Assembly: GCF_023155855.1 (NCBI RefSeq) | Contig: NZ_JAKNUT010000006.1 | Span: forward strand, 62,001-126,000 | Origin: Microbacterium aoyamense | Lineage (GTDB): Bacteria > Actinomycetota > Actinomycetes > Actinomycetales > Microbacteriaceae | Length of the DNA stretch: 64,000 bases | Direction: 5' to 3' | Part shown: positions 53,877-61,800 of the stretch, in pieces | How positions within the stretch are numbered: position 1 is the first letter of the stretch | Layout: each line of letters begins with the position of its first letter | Program-made: the position numbers and the translations under genes | The notes under the pieces: model-generated | What the model was told of the DNA's origin: nothing | What the model saw: only the letters and a program-made list of their open reading frames with translations | Database searches by the model: none

Positions 53877-54683
53877 ATGCCAGACACGATCATCGAAACG
53901 CAGCCGATCATCCAATTGGTCGACGTCAAGAAGTCCTTCGGCCCCGTCAGCGTCCTCAAGGGCGTCGACCTCAAGGTCTACCCCGGCAGAGTGACCGCCC
54001 TCGTCGGCGACAACGGCGCCGGCAAGTCCACGCTCATCAAGGGTCTCGCGGGCGTCCAGCCCTACGACGAGGGCGAAGTGCTCATCGACGGCGAGCACCG
54101 CGACCTCCACGCACCGCGCGACGCCTCCGGCCTCGGCATCGAGGTCGTCTATCAAGATCTCGCGCTGTGCGACAACCTCGACATCGTCCAGAACATGTTC
54201 CTGGGGCGCGAGGAGCTCTCGGCCGGAACGTTCGACGAGGGCAGGATGGAGCGCGAAGCATCCGACACCCTCCGCTCCCTCTCGGTGCGCACCGTCAAGT
54301 CCGTGCGCCAGAAGGTCTCGTCGCTGTCCGGTGGTCAGCGCCAGACCGTCGCGATCGCCCGCGCGGTCCTCAAGAAGGCCCGCGTCGTGATCCTCGACGA
54401 GCCGACCGCGGCTCTCGGCGTCGCCCAGACCGAGCAGGTGCTCAACCTGGTCCAGCGGCTCAAGGAGCAGGGCGTCGCCGTGATCCTCATCAGCCACAAC
54501 CTCGCCGACGTGTTCCAGGTCGCCGACGACATCGCGGTGCTGTACCTCGGCCAGATGGTCGCGCAGATCGATGTGAAGGACACGACGCGCGACGACGTCG
54601 TCGGCTACATCACGGGAACGAAGACCCTCGGAGGGATCGAGCACATCGGCACGACCAACCTCCCGACAGGAGGAGCGGAATGA
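53877..54683 (+). CDS. Sugar ABC transporter ATP-binding protein, single-domain (system 2)
   Basis: 268 aa. Walker A GDNGAGKST (44-52), QDLALCDNLDIVQNMFLGRE, signature LSGGQRQ, Walker B VVILDEPTAALG. FrcA-like single ABC domain, closely similar to the system 1 ATPase over the catalytic core. AAGGAAG ribosome-binding site. Overlaps the permease start by 4 nt (ATGA). Confidence 0.92.
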   Translation: MPDTIIETQPIIQLVDVKKSFGPVSVLKGVDLKVYPGRVTALVGDNGAGKSTLIKGLAGVQPYDEGEVLIDGEHRDLHAPRDASGLGIEVVYQDLALCDNLDIVQNMFLGREELSAGTFDEGRMEREASDTLRSLSVRTVKSVRQKVSSLSGGQRQTVAIARAVLKKARVVILDEPTAALGVAQTEQVLNLVQRLKEQGVAVILISHNLADVFQVADDIAVLYLGQMVAQIDVKDTTRDDVVGYITGTKTLGGIEHIGTTNLPTGGAE

Positions 54684-55951
54684 GCAGCAACGCACCCCGC
54701 AGCAGCGCCGCACCCGATCCGGTCGCGAGCGACCTCATCGGCAGTGGCGTCGAGGGCGGCCTCGGCGATCAGGTCCGCGCGTGGTGGCAACGGGTCCGCG
54801 GCGGCGACATGGGAGCCCTTCCCGCGGTCGGCGGACTCGTGGTCCTGGGCGTCATGTTCTCGATCCTCAGCCCGTTCTTCCTCACCGAGCGCAACTTCGC
54901 GAACCTGCTGAACCAGGCGGCGACCCTCGTCGTGCTGGGCATGGCGCTCGTGTTCGTGCTCCTGCTCGGCGAGATCGACCTCTCGGCCGGCGTCACGGGC
55001 GGCGTCGGAATGGCGCTCTTCGTCATCCTCTTCGCCAAGTTCGGGTTCCCGTGGCCGCTCGCCCTGCTCGTCGGCTTCGGTTTCGGCTTCGCCACCGGCG
55101 CACTCATAGGCTTCTTCGTCGCGAGGATCGGCATCCCGTCGTTCGTCGTCACGTTGGGCTTGTTCCTCGGCTACCAGGGCCTCGCGCTGCTCATCATCGG
55201 CGACGGCGGGCTCTACCGCATCGAGGTGCCCGAGCTCATCGCGATCCAGAACGGCAACCTGCCGCCCTGGGGCGGCTGGCTCATGCTCGCGATCATGCTC
55301 GCGATCTCGGCGGCGACCTCGTTCTGGGATCGCAGCCGCCGCACGCGTGCCGGTGTGCCGAACCGCGCGATCTCGCTCGTGTTCATCAAGCTCGGCGTCA
55401 TCGCGGTGCTCGGCGGGATCGTCGTGTTCGTGCTCAACCAGAACCGCGGTCAGTCGATCGTCGCGGTCGAGGGCGTGCCGATCATCGTTCCGATCGTGCT
55501 GGTGATCATCTGGCTCGGCACCTTCCTGCTCGATCGCACGAAGTTCGGCCGCTACGTGTACGCGATCGGCGGCAACGCCGAGGCCGCCCGCCGCTCGGGC
55601 GTCAAGGTGCGCTGGATCAAGTGGTGGGCGTTCGTCATCTGCTCGAGCCTCGCCGTGTTCGCGATGCTGCTCAGCGTCTCGCGCGTCGGGACGGTGGATG
55701 CCACGGTCGGCCGTGACATCGTGCTGTCGGGCGTCGCGGCGGCGGTCGTCGGCGGCGTCAGCCTGTTCGGCGGCAAGGGCCGGCTCGTCCACGCCGCGAT
55801 CGGCGCGCTCGTCATCGCGACGATCACGAACGGCCTGGGCCTGCTCAACCTCGGCGGCGGCATCAACCTCATGGTCACGGGCGGTGTCCTGATCCTCGCG
55901 GCGACGGTCGACGCACTGTCGCGCCTGAGGTCTGGCGGCGCACGCGCCTGA
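54680..55951 (+). CDS. Sugar ABC transporter permease (system 2, XylH-like)
   Basis: 423 aa with about 10 membrane helices. GEIDLSAGVTGGVGMA, ARIGIPSFVVTLG, AIGGNAEAARRSGVKV and GGVSLFGGKGRLVHA match the corresponding motifs of the system 1 permease. The first 45 residues are a soluble extension. GGAGGAG precedes the ATG. Confidence 0.93.
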   Translation: MSSNAPRSSAAPDPVASDLIGSGVEGGLGDQVRAWWQRVRGGDMGALPAVGGLVVLGVMFSILSPFFLTERNFANLLNQAATLVVLGMALVFVLLLGEIDLSAGVTGGVGMALFVILFAKFGFPWPLALLVGFGFGFATGALIGFFVARIGIPSFVVTLGLFLGYQGLALLIIGDGGLYRIEVPELIAIQNGNLPPWGGWLMLAIMLAISAATSFWDRSRRTRAGVPNRAISLVFIKLGVIAVLGGIVVFVLNQNRGQSIVAVEGVPIIVPIVLVIIWLGTFLLDRTKFGRYVYAIGGNAEAARRSGVKVRWIKWWAFVICSSLAVFAMLLSVSRVGTVDATVGRDIVLSGVAAAVVGGVSLFGGKGRLVHAAIGALVIATITNGLGLLNLGGGINLMVTGGVLILAATVDALSRLRSGGARA

Positions 55952-55967
55952 TTCCTCGGGAAGACCG

Positions 55968-56034
55968 CGAGAACCCATCTCCACGACGAGAACACGGCGC
56001 ACGCACGTGTTCTCGTTGCGGGGATGGGTTCTCG
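55968..56034. repeat. 67-bp nested palindrome (element C) between convergent genes
   Basis: Outer arms CGAGAACCCATC (55968-55979 / 56023-56034, perfect 12 bp); inner arms ACGAGAACACG (55986-55996 / 56006-56016, perfect 11 bp, 9-nt loop). All four arms share the core CGAGAAC. It occupies most of the 96-bp gap between the permease (+) and the sirtuin (-), and could terminate both. No T-run. Confidence 0.8.
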
Positions 56035-56047
56035 TCGTATCCGGGGG

Positions 56048-56746
56048 TCAGGGCGCGCACAGGACCTCGTCGACCCAATCGGGGACGAGAGCGCTCGCGG
56101 GACCGGCACGCACGTCGTCGAACGGCACTGCGGAGTCCGACGGAACGAGGTTGAGCTCGACCGTCCGCGCGCCGAACGCCGCCGCGAGCGCGACGTAGCC
56201 CGCGGCCGGGTACACCTCGCCCGAGGTGCCGATCGAGGCGAACACGTCGCACGCGATCACGGCCTCCTCGATCCGATCGAGGTCGTAGGGCATCTCACCG
56301 AACCAGACGACATCCGGTCGCAGCGTGCGCTCCCCGCAGCGCGGACACGCGGGGCGGTCGAGCAGGTCGGTCGACCACTCGGGTCGGGACGCACATGCCG
56401 TGCACAGCGCACGGGCGAGTTCGCCGTGCATGTGCACGAGGTTCCGGGTGCCGGCGCGCTCGTGCAGATCGTCGACGTTCTGCGTCACGACGAGCAGATC
56501 GTCGCCGAGCGCCGACTCGAGGCGGGCGAGGGCGTGGTGCGCGGGATTCGGGGAGACGGATGCCACGGCCCGCCGCCGCTCGTCGTAGAACCGCAGCACG
56601 GTGTCGGGGTCGCGGGCGAAGCCCTCGGGGGTCGCGACGACCTCGACGCTGTGGCCCTCCCAGAGCCCGCCGGCGTCGCGGAAGGTCGCGACGCCGCTCT
56701 CGGCCGAGATGCCCGCGCCGGTGAGGACGACGATGCGAGGCGTCAC
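56048..56746 (-). CDS. NAD-dependent protein deacylase, sirtuin (SIRT5-like class III)
   Basis: 232 aa. NAD-binding LTGAGISAESGVATFRD (8-24), TQNVDDLH (88-95), catalytic His107, zinc ligands Cys115, Cys118, Cys134, Cys137. Tyr54 and Arg57 (RFYDERR) are the pair that binds negatively charged acyl groups, so desuccinylase/demalonylase activity is likely besides deacetylation. GTG at 56746 overlaps the upstream stop by 4 nt (GTGA); a GTG-independent ATG at 56788 would add 14 residues with no family support. Confidence 0.92.
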   Translation of the reverse strand: MTPRIVVLTGAGISAESGVATFRDAGGLWEGHSVEVVATPEGFARDPDTVLRFYDERRRAVASVSPNPAHHALARLESALGDDLLVVTQNVDDLHERAGTRNLVHMHGELARALCTACASRPEWSTDLLDRPACPRCGERTLRPDVVWFGEMPYDLDRIEEAVIACDVFASIGTSGEVYPAAGYVALAAAFGARTVELNLVPSDSAVPFDDVRAGPASALVPDWVDEVLCAP

Positions 56747-57363
56747 CGAGCCGTTCCCGGCGCGCAGAACGAGAGCACCCGCGTCCACACGTCGCCGAGC
56801 GACAGGCGCGGGTCCCCGGCTCGCGTGAGCGGCACCATCTCGACGCGCACGTCGGGGAGGTGATCGCGGTGCCAGGATGCCGCGGCGGCCGCGGCATCCG
56901 GATCCTTCTGCGCGTTGAGGATGAGCGTCTTCGCCGTCACCGTCTCGAGGAGCTCTTCGGCGAGGTCGCGCTGAGCTGCCGTCTCGGGCAGCGGCGCGGC
57001 GACCAGGACGAGGCGATCGACGAGTCCGGGCGATTCGGCCACGATGCGCGACGCGACGGCCGCGACGGCGCCGACGCCGACGAGTGCCACCGACGCGTCG
57101 GGCGCCTGCGCGCGGATGAGGTCGATGACCGAGGCGGCCGCCGTCTCTGCCGGCGTCTCTCCGCGGTATGCGGCGGGGTCGTCGAGTTCGGCCTCGCTCA
57201 AGCCGACGGCGAGCACCCGCACGTCGCGGCGTGCGGTGTCGGCCGGACCGGGGTCGCTCGTCGCCGTCGCGCCGTGGCGCAGGACCACGATGGTGCGCCG
57301 GGCTCCGGGCACTCCGAAGGTCGCGGCATCCAACGGCTCCTGCGGACTCTGCGCACGTGTCAC
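56743..57363 (-). CDS. Alpha/beta-hydrolase-like protein without nucleophile serine
   Basis: 206 aa from a GTG with a GAGAGGA site. The fold pattern RTIVVLRHGATA ... VALVGVGAVAAVASRIV ... RLVLVAAPLP ... KTLILNAQKDP resembles a small alpha/beta hydrolase, but the nucleophile elbow G-x-S-x-G reads GVGAV, and no obvious replacement is seen. The acidic and basic positions of a triad (AQKDPD) may remain. Probably non-catalytic or a degenerate paralogue. Co-translated with the sirtuin. Confidence 0.65.
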   Translation of the reverse strand: MTRAQSPQEPLDAATFGVPGARRTIVVLRHGATATSDPGPADTARRDVRVLAVGLSEAELDDPAAYRGETPAETAAASVIDLIRAQAPDASVALVGVGAVAAVASRIVAESPGLVDRLVLVAAPLPETAAQRDLAEELLETVTAKTLILNAQKDPDAAAAAASWHRDHLPDVRVEMVPLTRAGDPRLSLGDVWTRVLSFCAPGTAR

Positions 57364-57430
57364 CTGATCATCCTCTCTCGACCCCCGAAGTCCCACTCTG
57401 CCCGAGGCCTCGTTCAGCCCTGAGCCTCCC

Positions 57431-58954
57431 TCAGCCCCGCAGCAGCGCGCGCAGCGTCTGGATCGTGTCTGCCTCTGCGGGCGATTTGTCGGGCCGATAG
57501 CCCTTGACGCGCGCGAAGCGCAGAGCGACGCCGCCGGGATACCGCGTCGAACGCTGCACGCCGTCGATCGCGATCTCGACCACGGTCTCGGGGCGCACGT
57601 GCACCGCGTACTCGCTGCGGTGCGTCTCGATCGTCGGAAAGTGCGCCGTCTGCCAGCGCAGCAGCTCATCGGTGAGCCCTTTGAACGTCTTGCCCACCAT
57701 GACGAAACCCCCGGGCGGGCCGAACTCGCCCGCGGGATCGAGCGCGCCCAGATGCAGGTTGGAGAGCATCCCCGAACGACGCCCCGAGCCCCATTCGACG
57801 CCGAGCACGACGAGGTCGTAGGTGAGCACGGGCTTGACCTTGATCCAGGACTTGCCACGTCGGCCGGCGGTATACGTCGAGTCGACGCCCTTCACGAGAA
57901 CGCCCTCATGGCCGGCCGCCAGCGCCGCGCGCGACAGTTCTTCGGCAGCGACCGGATCGCTCGTCACGATCCCCGGCATGCGCCACTCCCCCGCGACGCG
58001 CTCGAGTTCGAGAAGGCGCGCCGTCAGTGGTTCGTCGACGAGGTCGCGCCCGCCCGCGTGGAGGATGTCGAAGAACCACGGCTTCAGCGCGAGCTCGCTC
58101 GCCGACTCCGACCCGAACCGCGACATCGTGTCCTGGAACGGCCGAGGACCCCCGTCTTCATCGAGGGCGAGCGTCTCTCCGTCGAGGATGAGGTCCCCGC
58201 CCGGGAATCCGCGCACGACCTCGACGATCTCGGGCACGCGGTGCGTGATGTCGGCGAGGTTGCGCGTGTACACCCCGAGGTCGTCGCCGCGCCGATGCAC
58301 CTGGATGCGCGCTCCGTCGAGCTTGTACTCGACGGACGCCTCGCCGGCGATCCCTAGAGCGTCGGGCACGGATGCCGCCGTCGACGCGAGCATGGGCAGG
58401 ACGGGGCGCCCCACGACGAGCCCCACGGCGTCGAGATCTTCCGGCGTCGCCGTGAGCGCGATGACGGCGGTCTCGCCGAGATCGCCCGAGAGCATGGCCG
58501 CGCGCCGCACCGTGGGCGCGGCACGCCCCGCCGCCTTCGCGATCGCGTCGAGCAGCACACCCTCGAGCGCGCCCGTGCGCAGCTCGCCCATCATGACGCG
58601 CGCGAGGAAGTCCCATTCCTCGGCCGTCGCGGCGGACGCCAGCGCCTCGAGCTCGGCACGCCGCGTCGCGACCGATCCGGCGCCCTCGGTCGATGCGAGT
58701 CGCGTGAGGGCCGCGTCGACGTCTGCGATGGAGAGGTGGGATGCCGCGTCATGCGCGACCTCGAGGCTCGACAGGCTGCGCCAGCCGATCCCGAGCCGGC
58801 CCTGGCGCGGCTTCGCCAGCAGCAGCCCGACGGCCGGCGCGATCTCCTCGGGTCCGAGCCCACGAAGGAGGGCGGCGAGCGCTTCGATCTTGGCGAGCCT
58901 CGAGGATGTCGAAGCCGCGGCATCCGTCGCCGTGACGAGATCGTGAAGCAGCAT
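57431..58954 (-). CDS. lig: ATP-dependent DNA ligase (actinobacterial LigB type)
   Basis: 507 aa. N-terminal DNA-binding domain, adenylation domain with the lysine nucleophile Lys211 in EYKLDGARIQVH, motif III region LDGETLALDEDG, motif IV FDILHAGGRDL, motif V SWIKVKPVL and an OB-fold ending CALRFARVKGYR-type. Same size and layout as LigB of mycobacteria. An accessory ligase besides NAD-dependent LigA; no Ku or polymerase gene is adjacent. Confidence 0.92.
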   Translation of the reverse strand: MLLHDLVTATDAAASTSSRLAKIEALAALLRGLGPEEIAPAVGLLLAKPRQGRLGIGWRSLSSLEVAHDAASHLSIADVDAALTRLASTEGAGSVATRRAELEALASAATAEEWDFLARVMMGELRTGALEGVLLDAIAKAAGRAAPTVRRAAMLSGDLGETAVIALTATPEDLDAVGLVVGRPVLPMLASTAASVPDALGIAGEASVEYKLDGARIQVHRRGDDLGVYTRNLADITHRVPEIVEVVRGFPGGDLILDGETLALDEDGGPRPFQDTMSRFGSESASELALKPWFFDILHAGGRDLVDEPLTARLLELERVAGEWRMPGIVTSDPVAAEELSRAALAAGHEGVLVKGVDSTYTAGRRGKSWIKVKPVLTYDLVVLGVEWGSGRRSGMLSNLHLGALDPAGEFGPPGGFVMVGKTFKGLTDELLRWQTAHFPTIETHRSEYAVHVRPETVVEIAIDGVQRSTRYPGGVALRFARVKGYRPDKSPAEADTIQTLRALLRG

Positions 58955-59013
58955 CCGTCCATCATCCTCCGCCCCGCAGACACCGTGTCGGGGGTTGCGC
59001 CTAGGCTGTCCCC

Positions 59014-59421
59014 GTGCACACGACCGACTACTTCGATACCTTCATCGAGGTCGCCGAGGACTCGCCGACAGACCACGCCGTCGAGCCTCCGCACCGCGAT
59101 CAGCCGACCGTCGCAGAGCTGCACTACGAGCTCATCTCGGCGCGGCCCTACGAGCTGACGTCCGACGACGTGCTGTTCGAGACGTACGCGCGCCGCAACG
59201 GCATCGCCGACGCCGATCGCCCAGCGGCACGAGAGCAGCTCTTCTCGAAGGGCCAGGCCTGCCTGCGATCGTCGCCGCTGGGCAAGCGGTACGGCTGGGG
59301 CATCCACTCCGACGACCAGGGCCGCGTCGCGCTGTACGCGCGGGAGTCCGAGGAGTACCGCCGCCTCGCGGGCGCAGATGACGTCGCCCACACACGCGCG
59401 ATGCGCTCGAGCCGCGGCTAG
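59014..59421 (+). CDS. DUF6157 family protein
   Basis: 135 aa. Begins HTTDYFDTFIEVAEDSP and contains AELHYELISARPYELTSDDVLF and the C-terminal GWGIHSDDQGRVALY, matching an uncharacterised conserved soluble family. GTG at 59014 with TAGGCT (59002-59007) 6 nt before it. Function unknown; it stands alone between ligase and the operon at the right edge. Confidence 0.85.
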   Translation: MHTTDYFDTFIEVAEDSPTDHAVEPPHRDQPTVAELHYELISARPYELTSDDVLFETYARRNGIADADRPAAREQLFSKGQACLRSSPLGKRYGWGIHSDDQGRVALYARESEEYRRLAGADDVAHTRAMRSSRG

Positions 59422-59460
59422 GCCGGAGCGGCCGAAGCCTCCCGATGGCCGTCCACGCTG

Positions 59461-61800
59461 TCACGGGCGAGCGAGGAGATCCTTCGCCGCGTCGCGGATG
59501 TGACGAGAGCCGATTCCGGCCGCCGCGTACACGTCGTCCAGATGCCCCGACTGCCCGAACTCGGTCGTGCCGAGAACGACGGACGCGGCGCCGACTGCTC
59601 CGCCCAGGAAGTCCAGCGTGTGCGGATGCCCGTCGAGCACAGCCACGAGGGCATCGGTTCCGCGGAACACGGCATCGATGATCGACCCGTCCGCGTCGTC
59701 GGCGGGGAGGCCGCGCCGCGCGCGTACGGCCCGATAGAGCCGATCCGCGCTCGTGACGCAGACCACTCTGTTCGGGATTCCCTCGCGATCCAGCCGTTCC
59801 GCAGCGTCGAGCACCTCCGGCATGACAGCGCCCATTCCCACCAGAGCCAGCCGTGCGGTGGCATCGCCGCGCAGGACGTAGGCACCCGCGAGGACATGAC
59901 GGCGACGTCGCTCACGGGCGTCCGGGTCTTCCGGGACCTCGGCGCGCGCCTGGTCGATCGGCCGCGACGACAGACGGAAGTAGCTGCCGCTCCCTCCGGA
60001 GTGTCCGAGGCGCGAGAGGGCTTCGAGCATGAGCCACTCGAAATCCTGGGCGAACGCGGGCTCGAGCGAGACGACCCCCGGCTGCTCGATCCCGATCGAT
60101 GGCGTGATGATCGACTGATGAGCGCCGCCCTCGGCTGCGAGCGTGATGCCCGAGGGCGTCCCGACCAGGATCGACTGGCCGCCGGAATACACCCCGAACG
60201 ACCACGGCTCGAGCGCGCGCGTGACGAACGGGTCGTAGAGCGTGCCGATGGGCAGCAGAGGCTCACCCCAACGGCTCCACGTCGCCCCCAGCTCGCCGAG
60301 GAGCCCGACGAGATTGCCTTCTGCGATCCCGAGTTCGATGTGCTGGCCGCCAGGCTGCTCCTTCCAATGCAGGATCGTCTCGGCATCGTCGGCGAACCAG
60401 TCTGTCTTGTTCGTCGAGGACCAGACCCCCACCTTGTTGACCCAGCCGCCGAGGTTGGTGCTGGAGGCGACGTCCGGAGCAACGGTCACGACACGTCGAG
60501 CCGTGTCGGGAGAGGTCCGCGCGAGATCCATGAGGAGCCGACCGAGCGCCTGCTGCGTGGACGACGTGCCCCGGATGAGACGAGCGAATTCCGCGGGCAC
60601 GACGGCTCGCGGCGCGGGGGCGGTCTCGTCCCTGCGCAACCGGTCGGCGACGTCGCGCACGAGCGCGCCCGCATCAGATCCCTCGTCGAACCTGCGCCAC
60701 GGATCTTCGATGCTCTCACCCGAGCGCGCCGCAAGCTCCCGCATGTCGGCCGGGGTGAGAAGGTTCGAGTGGTTCTGCGGGTGGCCGGCGTTGGCGAGTC
60801 CATGACCCTTGATCGTGTACGCGAAGATCACGGTGGGCCGCGACTCGTCGATCTGCGCGAAGGCTCCGATCAGCGCCTCCACGTCGTGACCCGCGAGTCC
60901 ACCGACAAGCTCGCAGACCCGATCGTCGTCGTAGCCGTCGAGCAGCCTCCGGATGGTTGCGGCACCCTCCCCATCGCCGGGCAACCGTCGGCGTAGCTCC
61001 TGCGCGTCACAGCGGAGCATGCGCTGGTACTCCCCGTTCGTCATCTGCTCGATGCGACGCTTGAGCGCCTCCCCTCCGGCCCTCTTGAACGCTTCGGTCA
61101 GCGCGACGCCGTACTTGGCCTCGATCACCTGCCAGCCCGCGGCGTGGAACATGCTCTGCAATCGTGTTCCGGAGATGTTCGGCACGACGCGGTCGAGCGA
61201 CTGCCGGTTGAAGTCCACGATCCACACGACTTCGCCGAGGTCGGCCACCATGGGATCCAGTAGCGCCTCCCAGACGGCCCCCTCGTCGAGCTCGGCGTCC
61301 CCGACCAGACTGAACTGGCGTCCCGGCGGGCGACGCTGTCCGCTCGCATCCGCGGCGTAACGATGTGCGATCGCTCCCCAGATCGGCGCTGTGGCACCGA
61401 TGCCGACGGATCCGGTCGAGTAGTCGACGGTGTCGCGGTCTTTCGATCGGCTCGGGTAGCTCTGGAGGCCGCCGAACTGGCGCAGAGTCGCCATGTCCTC
61501 GGGTTCGAGCTCGCCGAGCAGGAAGTTGATCGCGTGCAGCACGGGCGACGCGTGGGGCTTCACCGAGACCCGGTCGAGTCTCGTCAGCTCCGCGAACCAC
61601 AGCGTCGTCATGATGGTGGCGATGGACGCGCTGGATGCCTGGTGCCCGCCGACCTTGAGACCAGCGGGATCCCTCCTGGCAGGACTGTTCGCCGCGTCTA
61701 TCATCGATGCCGCGATCCACCTCACCTTGTGCTCGATGGCACGCAAGGCAGTGAGGTCCACGTGCCGCTCAGCGATCCGTCGGTCGTCGATGATACTCAT
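59461..61800 (-). CDS. Thiamine-diphosphate enzyme, homodimeric pyruvate-dehydrogenase-E1/transketolase-like
   Basis: 779 aa. KPHASPVLHAINFLLG (81-96), the ThDP/Mg motif GDAELDEG (167-174) ending at DFNRQSLDRVVP (Asn198), pyrimidine-domain IELGIAEGNLVGLLG, and a transketolase C-terminal domain. Layout follows AceE (homodimeric E1) but is over 100 residues shorter than typical AceE. No lipoyl acyltransferase (E2) or E3 gene is nearby. ATG at 61800 overlaps the monooxygenase stop by 4 nt. May act as a free 2-oxoacid decarboxylase or ketol transferase; substrate not inferable. Confidence 0.85.
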   Translation of the reverse strand: MSIIDDRRIAERHVDLTALRAIEHKVRWIAASMIDAANSPARRDPAGLKVGGHQASSASIATIMTTLWFAELTRLDRVSVKPHASPVLHAINFLLGELEPEDMATLRQFGGLQSYPSRSKDRDTVDYSTGSVGIGATAPIWGAIAHRYAADASGQRRPPGRQFSLVGDAELDEGAVWEALLDPMVADLGEVVWIVDFNRQSLDRVVPNISGTRLQSMFHAAGWQVIEAKYGVALTEAFKRAGGEALKRRIEQMTNGEYQRMLRCDAQELRRRLPGDGEGAATIRRLLDGYDDDRVCELVGGLAGHDVEALIGAFAQIDESRPTVIFAYTIKGHGLANAGHPQNHSNLLTPADMRELAARSGESIEDPWRRFDEGSDAGALVRDVADRLRRDETAPAPRAVVPAEFARLIRGTSSTQQALGRLLMDLARTSPDTARRVVTVAPDVASSTNLGGWVNKVGVWSSTNKTDWFADDAETILHWKEQPGGQHIELGIAEGNLVGLLGELGATWSRWGEPLLPIGTLYDPFVTRALEPWSFGVYSGGQSILVGTPSGITLAAEGGAHQSIITPSIGIEQPGVVSLEPAFAQDFEWLMLEALSRLGHSGGSGSYFRLSSRPIDQARAEVPEDPDARERRRRHVLAGAYVLRGDATARLALVGMGAVMPEVLDAAERLDREGIPNRVVCVTSADRLYRAVRARRGLPADDADGSIIDAVFRGTDALVAVLDGHPHTLDFLGGAVGAASVVLGTTEFGQSGHLDDVYAAAGIGSRHIRDAAKDLLARP

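Noticed and set aside
59461..61800. Naming the ThDP enzyme aceE or a transketolase
   Set aside because: It has E1-type motifs but is short for AceE and lacks E2/E3 neighbours; the reaction cannot be fixed from sequence.
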